Shown: positions 42,865 through 51,373 of the stretch, in pieces
Layout: every line of letters begins with the position of its first letter
Position numbering within the stretch: the stretch's first letter is position 1
Origin: Burkholderia sp. 9120
GTDB lineage: Bacteria > Pseudomonadota > Gammaproteobacteria > Burkholderiales > Burkholderiaceae
Direction of reading: 5' to 3'
Assembly (NCBI RefSeq): GCF_000745015.1
Contig: NZ_JQNA01000002.1
Span: forward strand, 4,650,001-4,714,000
Length of the DNA stretch: 64,000 nucleotides
The notes under the pieces: model-generated
What the model saw: the letters and a program-made list of their open reading frames with translations, nothing else
Told to the model about the DNA's origin: nothing
Databases searched by the model: none
Position numbers and translations under genes: made by a program

Positions 42865-43054
42865 AGTGAAGCGGATCGGTCGATACATTGCAAACGTGGC
42901 GGCAACGCTTGTGCCAGGCGTGCTGCTCGCCCGGTACATTACGAATCTGCCTGTCGAATGACCAGGCACATGGCAGGCGCCGGCCACCACGCAAGGTGAA
43001 CGGACTCATCAATCGACGCTGCAAAGAGGCCGAACCCTTCAAACACGGTGCGCA

Positions 43055-43466
43055 ATGAAGCGCGCGTCCGTGCTGTTGGCACTCGTATGCTCATCGGCAT
43101 TCGCCAAGGCTTCAGACCCAGCTGACGTGATTTCGAAACAAAGCGGACTACCCGCGAGTGAAGTGCAAGGCATGCTCGCGAACTGCGACGCCAACCAAAT
43201 CAGTCTGAACTTCTGCGCATGGCGCGATCGGTAGTGGCCGCGCAGAGCTACAAGATGCGTTGGACGAGAAACCCGCTGCCTGCAAGACAGGACTCGAAAA
43301 GAAAATCACCGCGTGGAAGAAGCGCCGCGATGCAAGTTGCAAGAAGTCAGCAGTGGAGGAAAACGGCGGCGGTTCGATCGTTCCGATGGAAATTGCCGCC
43401 TGCGAGGCCGACGAGACAGAACGCATGACGAAGGTCATCCGGGCGAAAAAATGCCACGATAATTGA
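43055..43466 (+). pseudogene. frameshifted LprI/DUF1311-like exported protein
   Basis: From ATG 43055 a signal peptide (MKRASVLLALVCSSAFA) and a start like that of lysozyme-inhibitor LprI-type proteins (LANCDANQISLNFCAWRDR) run into TAG at 43232. The sequence resumes in a second frame for VVAAQS (about 43231-43247) and in a third from about 43245 (ELQDALDEKPAACKTGLEKK, then ITAWKKRRDASCKK) to a stop at 43466. Two single-base losses within about 20 bases explain all three pieces. Either a recent pseudogene or two base-calling errors. The restored product would be about 137 residues, exported and cysteine-rich. Confidence 0.65.
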
Positions 43467-43535
43467 CGCGGCCGCGAGCGGGGTAATGAGAAACTGCCGT
43501 TAGCGTGAATCCATGCCCTTTCAGCAGGCCGCGCA

Positions 43536-43727
43536 ATGGTCGGCCGTAAGCTTTCATATGCGGCTATCGCGTTGATGGCCTGCGCCTTCGTGTGTGCAGC
43601 GCAAACGCTACATGCGACGATTAGCGATTTCGTCGGCAAGTGGACTTTTACAGATGTGGTTGACTACCTTGATCTTTCCGATGGTCTTCCCGAGGCGAAG
43701 CGGATCCTTGGCTTGATGAAGAGATGA
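43536..43727 (+). CDS. small exported protein of unknown function
   Basis: A 63-residue frame with a convincing signal peptide (YAAIALMACAFVCAAQTLHA) and a short mature part ISDFVGKWTFTDVVDYLDL ending in KRILGLMKR. Its TGA overlaps the ATG of the two-helix protein at 43724, as if it occupied the toxin position of a toxin-immunity pair. The short mature part may be the remnant of a longer protein. No family recognised. Confidence 0.5.
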   Translation: MVGRKLSYAAIALMACAFVCAAQTLHATISDFVGKWTFTDVVDYLDLSDGLPEAKRILGLMKR

Positions 43728-44026
43728 AAAAACAGATTCTGATAAAAGCGTCGTTGAGCGTCCTCTGGATTCTCACTTCCATCTTCGGCGGATTGCAACT
43801 GACCTATTACTTCGACGACGTGTATCCCGGCAATATGCCGGACCCCGTCGACAGGTTCATCCGCTTTTGCCTGGCCGTCACGCGACACAACGATCTGGCG
43901 AATCCCGATGACATGGAAGTGCTCGCACTGCTCCTCTATTGGACGATAGCTACGTTACTGGTCGCTGCGCTTCTGTTCATCTGCTACACCGTCGTGCGTC
44001 GTTACCGGAATCCCGCTCGTCGATAA
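43724..44026 (+). CDS. two-helix membrane protein, paralogue of 37997-38296
   Basis: A 100-residue protein sharing with the gene at 37997 the blocks MPDPVDRFIRF, NDLANPDDMEVLALLLYW and the basic C-terminus (RRYRNPARR). Two helices: about 8-30 and 65-88. Since the other copy is coupled to a Tlde1-like toxin, this one is probably an additional or orphan immunity gene. Coupled to the small exported gene by ATGA overlap and followed 8 bases later by another exported protein. Confidence 0.75.
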   Translation: MKKQILIKASLSVLWILTSIFGGLQLTYYFDDVYPGNMPDPVDRFIRFCLAVTRHNDLANPDDMEVLALLLYWTIATLLVAALLFICYTVVRRYRNPARR

Positions 44027-44034
44027 AGGCCTCC

Positions 44035-44385
44035 ATGATGACTCGATGGACCATTGCAATCGCGTTGCTGGCTAGCTGCGCTTTCGCTCACGCAAGGCCT
44101 TTGGCCGTGCCGGATGATGGCACTGCGGCGGTATGGGCATCCAGGCTGGTTAGCAAGTATCAGTTGACCACGGACAAGATTGATTGCCTGTTCTTCGACA
44201 CGTTCGATAAAGGCGCTAGCTTCGACGTCCGGGTTCGTGAGAACCATGCACCGGAATGCGGCGGAATGGTTGACACTTCACCCACGCTTTTCTTCATCAA
44301 GATCAGAAAGAGCGACGGCCGCGCGTCAACGAATGCATACGACAGCGCGCGCTTCGTGCCACTGCGGCGAGTGACGAAGAAGTGA
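44035..44385 (+). CDS. exported protein of unknown function at the island's end
   Basis: A 116-residue protein with signal peptide (MMTRWTIAIALLASCAFAHA) and a mature part with two cysteines (KIDCLFFDTF, APECGGMVDT) and a strand-rich centre (ASFDVRVRENHAPE, TLFFIKIRKSDG). No family recognised. It follows the two-helix protein by 8 bases and is probably co-transcribed; its form resembles small periplasmic immunity proteins. AAAGG precedes the ATG at 44035. Confidence 0.65.
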   Translation: MMTRWTIAIALLASCAFAHARPLAVPDDGTAAVWASRLVSKYQLTTDKIDCLFFDTFDKGASFDVRVRENHAPECGGMVDTSPTLFFIKIRKSDGRASTNAYDSARFVPLRRVTKK

Positions 44386-44558
44386 GTGACACGAATTTGC
44401 CAAGATTGAAGCCGCGTGCAGTTGAATCCTCCAAACCCGCCACCTCGCCCCTATTTCACCCGCCTTTCAATCCCCCCAGCAAACCCCGCGTAAACCTGCC
44501 AGACTGACCCGAAACCGCGCCTCTAGATATGGCACCCCACGCCCCCATCTAAGCCCTC

Positions 44559-47500
44559 ATGACTTCGGCAAAGACAAAGCCCACCGCCGCGCTAAACGCG
44601 GCTCGCCCTTCCAAAGCGTCGCGCAAAGCGGCGGGCACAACCTCGGCCCAATCAACCACGTCCACCGCACTAAACGCACTAAACGCACTAACCCCCTTCC
44701 ACCCCGCCGTCTCCAACTGGTTCAAAAAAACATTCCCCGCGCCCACCGACGCCCAAACCGCCGCATGGCCGCAAATCCGCAGCGGCCGCTCCACGCTGGT
44801 CGCCGCTCCGACCGGCTCCGGCAAAACCCTCACCGCCTTCCTCTCCGCACTCGACGATCTGGTCCAGCAAGGCCTCGCCAACGGCGGCGCCCTGCCCGAT
44901 GAAACGCTGGTGGTCTACATCTCGCCGCTGAAAGCCCTTTCCAACGACATCCGCATCAACCTGCAATCTCCATTGCAAGGCATCGCCGAAGAACTCGCCG
45001 CGCTCGGCCTGCCGCCGCTCGATATCCGCACCGCCGTGCGCACCGGCGACACCACCCAGCAAGAGCGCAACGCGCTAAAAAAACGCGCGCCGCACATCCT
45101 GGTGACCACACCCGAATCGCTCTACGTGCTGCTCGGCTCGGACTCCGGCCGCCGCATGCTCGCCACCGTGCGCACGGTGATCGTCGATGAAATTCACGCG
45201 CTCGCGGGCAGCAAGCGCGGCAGTCATCTCGCGCTCAGCCTCGAACGGCTCGACGCGTTGTGCCAGCGTCGCTTGCCGCGTATCGGCCTGTCGGCCACGC
45301 AAAAGCCGGTCAGCGCGGTCGCACGCTTTCTGGTGGGCGGCGCAAGTCTCGCGAGCAGCGAGCCCGCCGACTGCGCGATCATCGACGTCGGCCATATCCG
45401 CGCCCGCGATCTCGCGCTGGAAATCCCGCCGGTGCCGCTCGAAGCGGTCATGTCGAACGAAGTGTGGGAACGCGTCTACGACCGCCTCGCCGAACTGGTG
45501 GCGATGCACCGCACCACGCTGGTGTTCGTCAACACGCGCCGCATGGCCGAACGCGCCGCGCGTCATCTGACCGAGCGGCTGGGCAAGAACGCGGTCGCCG
45601 CACATCACGGCAGCCTCGCGAAAGAACATCGTTTCGACGCCGAACAGCGCCTCAAACGCGGTGAATTGCGCGTGTTGATCGCGACGGCATCGCTGGAACT
45701 CGGCATCGATATCGGCGATGTCGAACTGGTCTGCCAGATGGGTTCGCCGCGCGCGATCGCGCCGTTCCTGCAACGCGTCGGACGCTCGGGCCATCAGGTC
45801 GGCGGCATGCCCAAAGGGCGGCTGTTTCCCGCCTCGCGCGACGATCTGATCGAATGCGCGGCGCTGCTCGATTGCGTGCAGCGCGGCGAACTCGATGCGC
45901 TGCGGATTCCGCGCGCGCCGCTCGACGTGCTCGCGCAGCAGATCGTCGCCGAAGTCTCCAGCGCCGAGTGGGACGAAGACGCGCTGTTCGACATGATGCG
46001 ACACGCCGCGCCCTACGGGGATCTCGAACGCGAGCAGTACGACGCCGTGCTGCGCATGCTTGCCGAAGGCTACACGAGCCGCAACGGTCCGCGCGGCGCG
46101 TATATCCACCGCGACGTGGTGAGCGGCACGCTGCGCGGCCGGCGCGGCGGCAAGCTGGTGGCCGTGACCTCGGGCGGCACGATTCCCGAGAACGCCGACT
46201 ACGCCGTCGTGCTCGAACCGCAGGCGATCAACATCGGCACCGTCAACGAAGACTTCGCGGTCGAAAGTCTGGCCGGCGACGTGTTCCAGCTCGGCAATGC
46301 GTCGTACCGGATTCTGCGGATCGAGAGCGGCCGCGTGCGGGTCGAGGACGCGCAAGGCCAGCCGCCGAATATTCCGTTCTGGCTCGGCGAAGCGCCGGGA
46401 CGCAGCGACGAACTGTCGTTCGGCGTGGCGCGCTTAAGAGAGCAGATCGGGCATTTGCTCGAAGCGCAAACCGAAACCGAAACGCACCCCGCCCACCTCG
46501 ACCACGCGATCGACTGGCTCATCGACACCCTCGGTCTCGACGAAGCCGCTGCGCGCCAGATCGTCGACTATCTCGCCCGCGCCCGCGCCGCGCTCGGCGT
46601 GCTGCCGACGCAAAACACGCTGGTCATGGAGCGTTTCTTCGACGAATCCGGTGGCACCCAACTCGTGATTCACGCGCCGTTCGGCAGCCGCGTGAACCGC
46701 GCGTGGGGACTCGCGCTGCGCAAGCGTTTTTGCCGGACCTTCAACTTCGAACTGCAAGCCGCCGCTACCGAGGACGCGATCGTCCTGTCGCTGACCGGCA
46801 GCCACTCGTTCGTGCTCGACGAAGTGTGGCGCTATCTGCATTCGAACAGCGCCGAACATCTGCTGATCCAGGCGCTGCTCGACGCGCCGCTGTTCGGCGT
46901 GCGCTGGCGCTGGAACGCGACCACCGCGCTCGGTTTGCCGCGTTACACCGGTGGCCGCAAAACCGCGCCGCAACTGCAGCGCATGCGCAGCGAAGACCTC
47001 CTCACAAGCGTGTTTCCGGAGCAGGCGGCGTGTCTGGAGAACGTCGTCGGCGAGCGCGAATTGCCGCGTCATCCGCTAGTCGACCAGACCGTCGACGACT
47101 GTCTGCACGACGCGATGGATAGTGACACCTGGCTGGCGCTGCTGCGCCGTATCGAACAGGGAGACGTGCAACTGGTGGCGCGTGATTTGCCGGCGCCATC
47201 GCCGCTGGCCGCCGAAATCCTGACCGCGAAACCGTACGCCTATCTGGACGACGCGCCGATCGAGGAACGCCGCACGCAGGCGGTGATGAATCGCCGCTGG
47301 ACCGATCCCGCCAGCGCCGACGACCTTGGCGCACTCGACGCCGACGCGATCGACAGCGTGCGCGACGAAGCCTGGCCGCAGGCGCGCAACGCCGACGAGA
47401 TGCACGAAGCGCTGACGGGCCTCGCCTGCATCACCGAGGCCGAAGCGCAGGCGCACGAAGACTGGCCCGCATGGCTCGCCGCGCTGGCCGGGTCGGGCCG

Positions 47501-49067
47501 CGCGACACGCCTGCAGGTCAGCGAAAAAGTCGCGCTGTGGCTGCCCGCCGAACGCCTCACCGGCTTCCAGGCGCTCTACCCTGACGTCCCGGCCGCTCGC
47601 TACGCGCCGCCGCTCGTCGCGCCCAAAGGCTACGCCGAAACCTTGACCGCCGACGACGCCCTGCTCGACGTCCTGCGCGCGCGCCTGACCGGCTTCGGCC
47701 CGCTGCCCGTCGAAGCGATCGCGCAAGCGCTCACTTTGCCGGCGGCATCGGTCGAACAGACGCTGACGCGCCTTGAAGCGGAAGGCTACGTAATGCGCGG
47801 CCGCTTCACGCCGCACGCCGACGTGGAAGAATGGTGCGAACGCCATCTGCTCGCACGCATCCACCGCTACACGGTGAAACGCTTGCGTCGCGAAATCGAG
47901 CCGGTGGAACGGCACGACTTCATGCGCTTTCTGTTCGCATGGCAGCACCTGACGCCCGACACACGCAGCGAGGGCCGCGACGCGCTCGCCGCGGTGCTCG
48001 ACCAGATGGAAGGCTTCCAGGCCGCCGCGGGCGCGTGGGAAGACGACATCCTGCCGGCTCGCGTGAAGGCTTATTCGAACACTTCGCTCGACGAACTATG
48101 TCGGGCCGGCAAGATCGTCTGGACCCGTCTGAGCGACCGTGCGCGCAGTAGTGCCGGACCGGTTCGCAGCACACCGATCGTGCTGTTGCCGCGCGGCCAG
48201 GTGCGCATGTGGAACGCGTTGATCGATCCGTCGAAGCAAGCGGCGTTGTCGGCGCGCGCGCAAAGCGTCTACGACGCGCTGGCGCAACACGGCGCCATGT
48301 TCTTCGACGAACTGCTGACGGAAGTCCGCGTTTTGCGGATGGAACTGGAGAGCGCATTAGGCGAACTGGTGGCCGCCGGTCTCGTAAACTCGGACAGTTT
48401 CGCGGGCCTACGCGCGCTGCTGAAGCCCGTGGCCAAACGCAATGCGTTCCCCAGCAACCGGCGCGCGAGGTCGAGCGCATTGATCGGAGGAATGGACGAT
48501 GCGGGTCGTTGGGCGCTGGTCAGCCGCCCGGCGCCCGCCGCCGAGCCAGTGCCCACACCTGCACCCGAGCGGCGCAGGCAGTTGCCGCCCGACGTGCTCG
48601 AACACGTCGCCATGACGCTGCTGCGCCGCTATGGCGTCGTGTTCTGGCGTCTGCTCGAACGCGAGGCCGACTGGCTGCCGCCGTGGCGCGATCTGCTGCG
48701 CGTGCTGCAGCGCCTCGAAGCGCGCGGCGTGATTCGCGGCGGACGCTTCGTCAACGGTCTAGCGGGCGAACAGTTTGCGTTGCCGGAAGCGATTCCCCTA
48801 TTGCGAGAGGTTCGCCGCCATGCGAACGACAGTGCTTTTGTGTGCGTCGCCGGCACCGATCCGTTGAATCTGGCGGGCACCTTGCTTGTCGGCGAACGCG
48901 TGCCCGCCGTGGCCGGCAATCGGGTGCTGTATCGCGATGGCGTGGTGATCGCCACACTCGTGGCAGGGACTTTCTGGTTCGCGCCCACTGTGGAGGAAAA
49001 CCCGGTCGAACGGGAGCGGGCACGCGGCTGGCTGGCAAAAAGGTTCCAGGGTTTGCACGCGGTTTGA
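44559..49067 (+). CDS. lhr: Lhr-type large DEAD/DEAH-box helicase
   Basis: A 1502-residue superfamily-2 helicase (E. coli Lhr 1538). An N-terminal Ala/Thr/Lys-rich tail precedes the motor: Walker A AAPTGSGKT (82-90), motif Ia YISPLKALSNDI, DEIH at 210-213, then SATQ, and in RecA domain 2 TLVFVNTRRMAER, ELGIDIGDVELV and QRVGRSGH. The winged-helix, Lhr-core and long C-terminal Lhr-CTD follow, all present. Lhr is a 3'-5' DNA translocase linked to repair of DNA lesions. The N-terminus carries a three-fold 9-base repeat encoding ALNALNAL. Not paired with a ligase or nuclease gene. Confidence 0.95.
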   Translation: MTSAKTKPTAALNAARPSKASRKAAGTTSAQSTTSTALNALNALTPFHPAVSNWFKKTFPAPTDAQTAAWPQIRSGRSTLVAAPTGSGKTLTAFLSALDDLVQQGLANGGALPDETLVVYISPLKALSNDIRINLQSPLQGIAEELAALGLPPLDIRTAVRTGDTTQQERNALKKRAPHILVTTPESLYVLLGSDSGRRMLATVRTVIVDEIHALAGSKRGSHLALSLERLDALCQRRLPRIGLSATQKPVSAVARFLVGGASLASSEPADCAIIDVGHIRARDLALEIPPVPLEAVMSNEVWERVYDRLAELVAMHRTTLVFVNTRRMAERAARHLTERLGKNAVAAHHGSLAKEHRFDAEQRLKRGELRVLIATASLELGIDIGDVELVCQMGSPRAIAPFLQRVGRSGHQVGGMPKGRLFPASRDDLIECAALLDCVQRGELDALRIPRAPLDVLAQQIVAEVSSAEWDEDALFDMMRHAAPYGDLEREQYDAVLRMLAEGYTSRNGPRGAYIHRDVVSGTLRGRRGGKLVAVTSGGTIPENADYAVVLEPQAINIGTVNEDFAVESLAGDVFQLGNASYRILRIESGRVRVEDAQGQPPNIPFWLGEAPGRSDELSFGVARLREQIGHLLEAQTETETHPAHLDHAIDWLIDTLGLDEAAARQIVDYLARARAALGVLPTQNTLVMERFFDESGGTQLVIHAPFGSRVNRAWGLALRKRFCRTFNFELQAAATEDAIVLSLTGSHSFVLDEVWRYLHSNSAEHLLIQALLDAPLFGVRWRWNATTALGLPRYTGGRKTAPQLQRMRSEDLLTSVFPEQAACLENVVGERELPRHPLVDQTVDDCLHDAMDSDTWLALLRRIEQGDVQLVARDLPAPSPLAAEILTAKPYAYLDDAPIEERRTQAVMNRRWTDPASADDLGALDADAIDSVRDEAWPQARNADEMHEALTGLACITEAEAQAHEDWPAWLAALAGSGRATRLQVSEKVALWLPAERLTGFQALYPDVPAARYAPPLVAPKGYAETLTADDALLDVLRARLTGFGPLPVEAIAQALTLPAASVEQTLTRLEAEGYVMRGRFTPHADVEEWCERHLLARIHRYTVKRLRREIEPVERHDFMRFLFAWQHLTPDTRSEGRDALAAVLDQMEGFQAAAGAWEDDILPARVKAYSNTSLDELCRAGKIVWTRLSDRARSSAGPVRSTPIVLLPRGQVRMWNALIDPSKQAALSARAQSVYDALAQHGAMFFDELLTEVRVLRMELESALGELVAAGLVNSDSFAGLRALLKPVAKRNAFPSNRRARSSALIGGMDDAGRWALVSRPAPAAEPVPTPAPERRRQLPPDVLEHVAMTLLRRYGVVFWRLLEREADWLPPWRDLLRVLQRLEARGVIRGGRFVNGLAGEQFALPEAIPLLREVRRHANDSAFVCVAGTDPLNLAGTLLVGERVPAVAGNRVLYRDGVVIATLVAGTFWFAPTVEENPVERERARGWLAKRFQGLHAV

Positions 49068-49069
49068 AC

Positions 49070-49105
49070 GCGAATTACACAGCGAATTACCCGGCTAATT
49101 ACACA
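49070..49105. repeat. three tandem 12-bp repeats upstream of rpfR
   Basis: GCGAATTACACA, GCGAATTACCCG and GCTAATTACACA stand head to tail with exact 12-base period, starting 3 bases after the lhr stop and about 190 bases before rpfR. Confidence 0.85.
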
Positions 49106-49150
49106 GTCGGGTCATTTAGAAGCACTAAAGCCGATTTTGAAGCAAGCCCT

Positions 49151-49177
49151 AAAGCTCCGGGCTGTCCTACCGTTAAT
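49151..49177 (+). promoter_or_regulatory. sigma-28 (FliA)-like promoter of rpfR
   Basis: TAAA, a 15-base spacer, then ACCGTTAA. The consensus is TAAA-N15-GCCGATAA: the -35 matches 4/4 and the -10 matches 6/8. It is about 120 bases upstream of the rpfR start. Confidence 0.5.
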
Positions 49178-49296
49178 GTTTATAAGCCCGAAGCGCAGCC
49201 GCTTAGCTACAATGGGTAGAGTCTTAAGTATGATGAAGACTGTCTGCCGCCTTCCGCCTTTACGGCGGCCAACGGCACACATCGCCCGGGGATCCC

Positions 49297-51300
49297 ATGA
49301 ACGACGACCAACACGAGCAGGTGCTTTTTGCCCAGTTCGGCACAAGCAGCCCATGCTGGCGTCTGTCGACCGACAGCAACGCGCTTGAACTCACGCCCGT
49401 TACCGGCGACGTACCCGCCAATGTCGCGATTCCGCTGAACCCTCAACAAGCTTCGCAGATTCGTTGCCTGACCGGCGTCACCTCGCATCTGATCTTCGAC
49501 GTGCGCCTCTTCGGCGAACCGTTGCGTCTGCATCTGGTCGGCAAAAAACTCAACAGCAACACCTGGGCCGGCACCGCGTCCGCGTACGACGACACCGAAT
49601 CGGTGGCGCGCGATCTGGTGCATGGTCTGTCGTTCGCCGAACAGGTCGTCTCCGAAGTGAATTCGGTCGTGGTGATCGTGGACCGGCATGGGCGAATACA
49701 ACGCTTCAACCGGCTGGCCGAAGAACTCACCGGCGTCAAGGAAGAGAACATCATCGGCCGCAACGTGTGGGCGCTGTTCATGTCCACCGAAGACGGCGCC
49801 GCCTCCAGCCAGAACATTGCCGGCTTCTTCAATCGCGGCGTGTCGTATGAAGTCGAGCGGCGTATCAAGACGGTGCACGGCGAACGGCTCTTCCTGTTCC
49901 GCAATAAATTCGTCCAGAGCGGCAGCGGCGTCGAAGAGCAATTCCTGATCTGCTCGGGCACCGACATCACCGAAGAACGCCTCGCGCAGGAACGGCTCAC
50001 CCTGCTGGCCAATACCGACGCGCTCACCGGCCTCGCCAACCGCAACGCGATCCAGGACAAGATCCGCGTCGCGATCGAAGAAGCCGCGCCCGGTGAAGCG
50101 GTCGGCGTGCTGTTCCTCGATCTCGACAACTTCAAGAAGGTCAACGACCACTACGGTCACGTGTTCGGCGACCGGCTGATCCGCGACGTGTCGTCGGCCA
50201 TCAGCACCTGCCTGAACGAAGGCGACGTGCTCGCGCGACTCGGCGGCGACGAGTTCATCGTGCTCGCGGCCAAGGGCACCGCGCACGAACTCGAAGCCAC
50301 CGCGCAGCGCATTCTCGAACGCATGCGCACGCCGTTCGCACTGGGCCTCGTGGAGGTCTACACCGGCTGCTCGATCGGCATTGCGTGCTATCCGGAACAC
50401 GGCGACAGTCTCGAATCGCTGATCCGTTCGGCCGACACGGCCATGTACGTCGCCAAAGACGAAGGCAAGCGCACGCACCGCGTGTTCTCGCCGGACATGA
50501 ACCGCCGGGTCGCCGAGTACATGTGGCTCGACACCAACCTGCGCCGCGGGCTCGACGAAGGCCAGCTAACGTTGCACTACCAGCCCAAGCTGTCGCTCGC
50601 CACTGGCACGGTGCAAGGCGCCGAAGCGCTGGTGCGCTGGAATTCGCCGGAGCGCGGGCAGATCATGCCGGCGGAGTTCATCCGCTATGCGGAGGAATCC
50701 GGTCTGATCGGCGTGCTCGGCCGCTGGGTCATGAACACCGCCGCGAAGCAGGCCGCCAGGTGGAAAGCAGACGGCTACAACCTGCGCATCGCGATCAACG
50801 TGTCGGCGCGGCAACTGGTCGATACGGCCGTGGTGCGTCATTTCACCGAGGCGCTGCAGAACGCCAGTCTCGACCCTTGCCTGATCGATCTCGAGCTCAC
50901 CGAGAGCTGCCTGATCGAAGACGAAGCGGCCGCACTGGAGCTCATCAAACAGTTCCGCGTGCTCGGCGCGCAGGTGCATCTGGACGACTTCGGCACCGGC
51001 TACTCATCGCTGTCGCAACTGGGCCGCATTCCGCTCGACCTGATCAAGCTCGACCGCAGCTTCGTGCGCTCGATCAACGCCGACACCAAGGCGCAGGCGC
51101 TCGTGCGCTCCATGGTGGCGGTCGCGCAGGAGCTGGATCTGAAGGTGGTGGCCGAGGGGATCGAAACCGAATCGGAAGAACTGTTCATGAAGGGACTCGG
51201 CGTCGATTACGTGCAGGGCTTCCTGTACGGCCAGGCCATGCCGGCCGCTGAATTCGAACGCTGGTTGCAGGATAGACAGAAGCTCAGGCTGATTGCCTGA
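49297..51300 (+). CDS. rpfR: RpfR, BDSF receptor PAS-GGDEF-EAL c-di-GMP enzyme
   Basis: A 667-residue protein, the length of Burkholderia RpfR, and alike throughout to E. coli PdeR. Order: N-terminal RpfF-interaction domain (about 1-95: FGTSSPCWRLS, LFGEPLRLHLVGKK, WAGTASAYDD), PAS (about 105-230) that binds the fatty-acid signal BDSF, GGDEF with intact GGDEF at 316-320, and EAL with EAL at 443-445 and LDDFGTGYSSL. Signal binding stimulates c-di-GMP hydrolysis; the intact GGDEF suggests both activities. Convergent with rpfF, the signal synthase, 73 bases away. Behind a sigma-28-like promoter and a 12-base tandem repeat. Confidence 0.95.
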   Translation: MNDDQHEQVLFAQFGTSSPCWRLSTDSNALELTPVTGDVPANVAIPLNPQQASQIRCLTGVTSHLIFDVRLFGEPLRLHLVGKKLNSNTWAGTASAYDDTESVARDLVHGLSFAEQVVSEVNSVVVIVDRHGRIQRFNRLAEELTGVKEENIIGRNVWALFMSTEDGAASSQNIAGFFNRGVSYEVERRIKTVHGERLFLFRNKFVQSGSGVEEQFLICSGTDITEERLAQERLTLLANTDALTGLANRNAIQDKIRVAIEEAAPGEAVGVLFLDLDNFKKVNDHYGHVFGDRLIRDVSSAISTCLNEGDVLARLGGDEFIVLAAKGTAHELEATAQRILERMRTPFALGLVEVYTGCSIGIACYPEHGDSLESLIRSADTAMYVAKDEGKRTHRVFSPDMNRRVAEYMWLDTNLRRGLDEGQLTLHYQPKLSLATGTVQGAEALVRWNSPERGQIMPAEFIRYAEESGLIGVLGRWVMNTAAKQAARWKADGYNLRIAINVSARQLVDTAVVRHFTEALQNASLDPCLIDLELTESCLIEDEAAALELIKQFRVLGAQVHLDDFGTGYSSLSQLGRIPLDLIKLDRSFVRSINADTKAQALVRSMVAVAQELDLKVVAEGIETESEELFMKGLGVDYVQGFLYGQAMPAAEFERWLQDRQKLRLIA

Positions 51301-51373
51301 GCTTCCGCCCGCTCCGTAGAAAGTCCCATTGAGACCGCCCGTTGCGGTTCGACGCGTTTGAATCAGCCGCGAT

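Noticed and set aside
42866..42961. 31-codon GTG frame after the second candidate immunity gene, with a hydrophobic segment
   Set aside because: Too short and without coupling or resemblance; could be a membrane-gene remnant but cannot be supported.
44667..44693. Three-fold 9-base repeat near the lhr start
   Set aside because: In frame and encoding ALNALNAL in a disordered tail; length change would be harmless, so it is not a likely switch.
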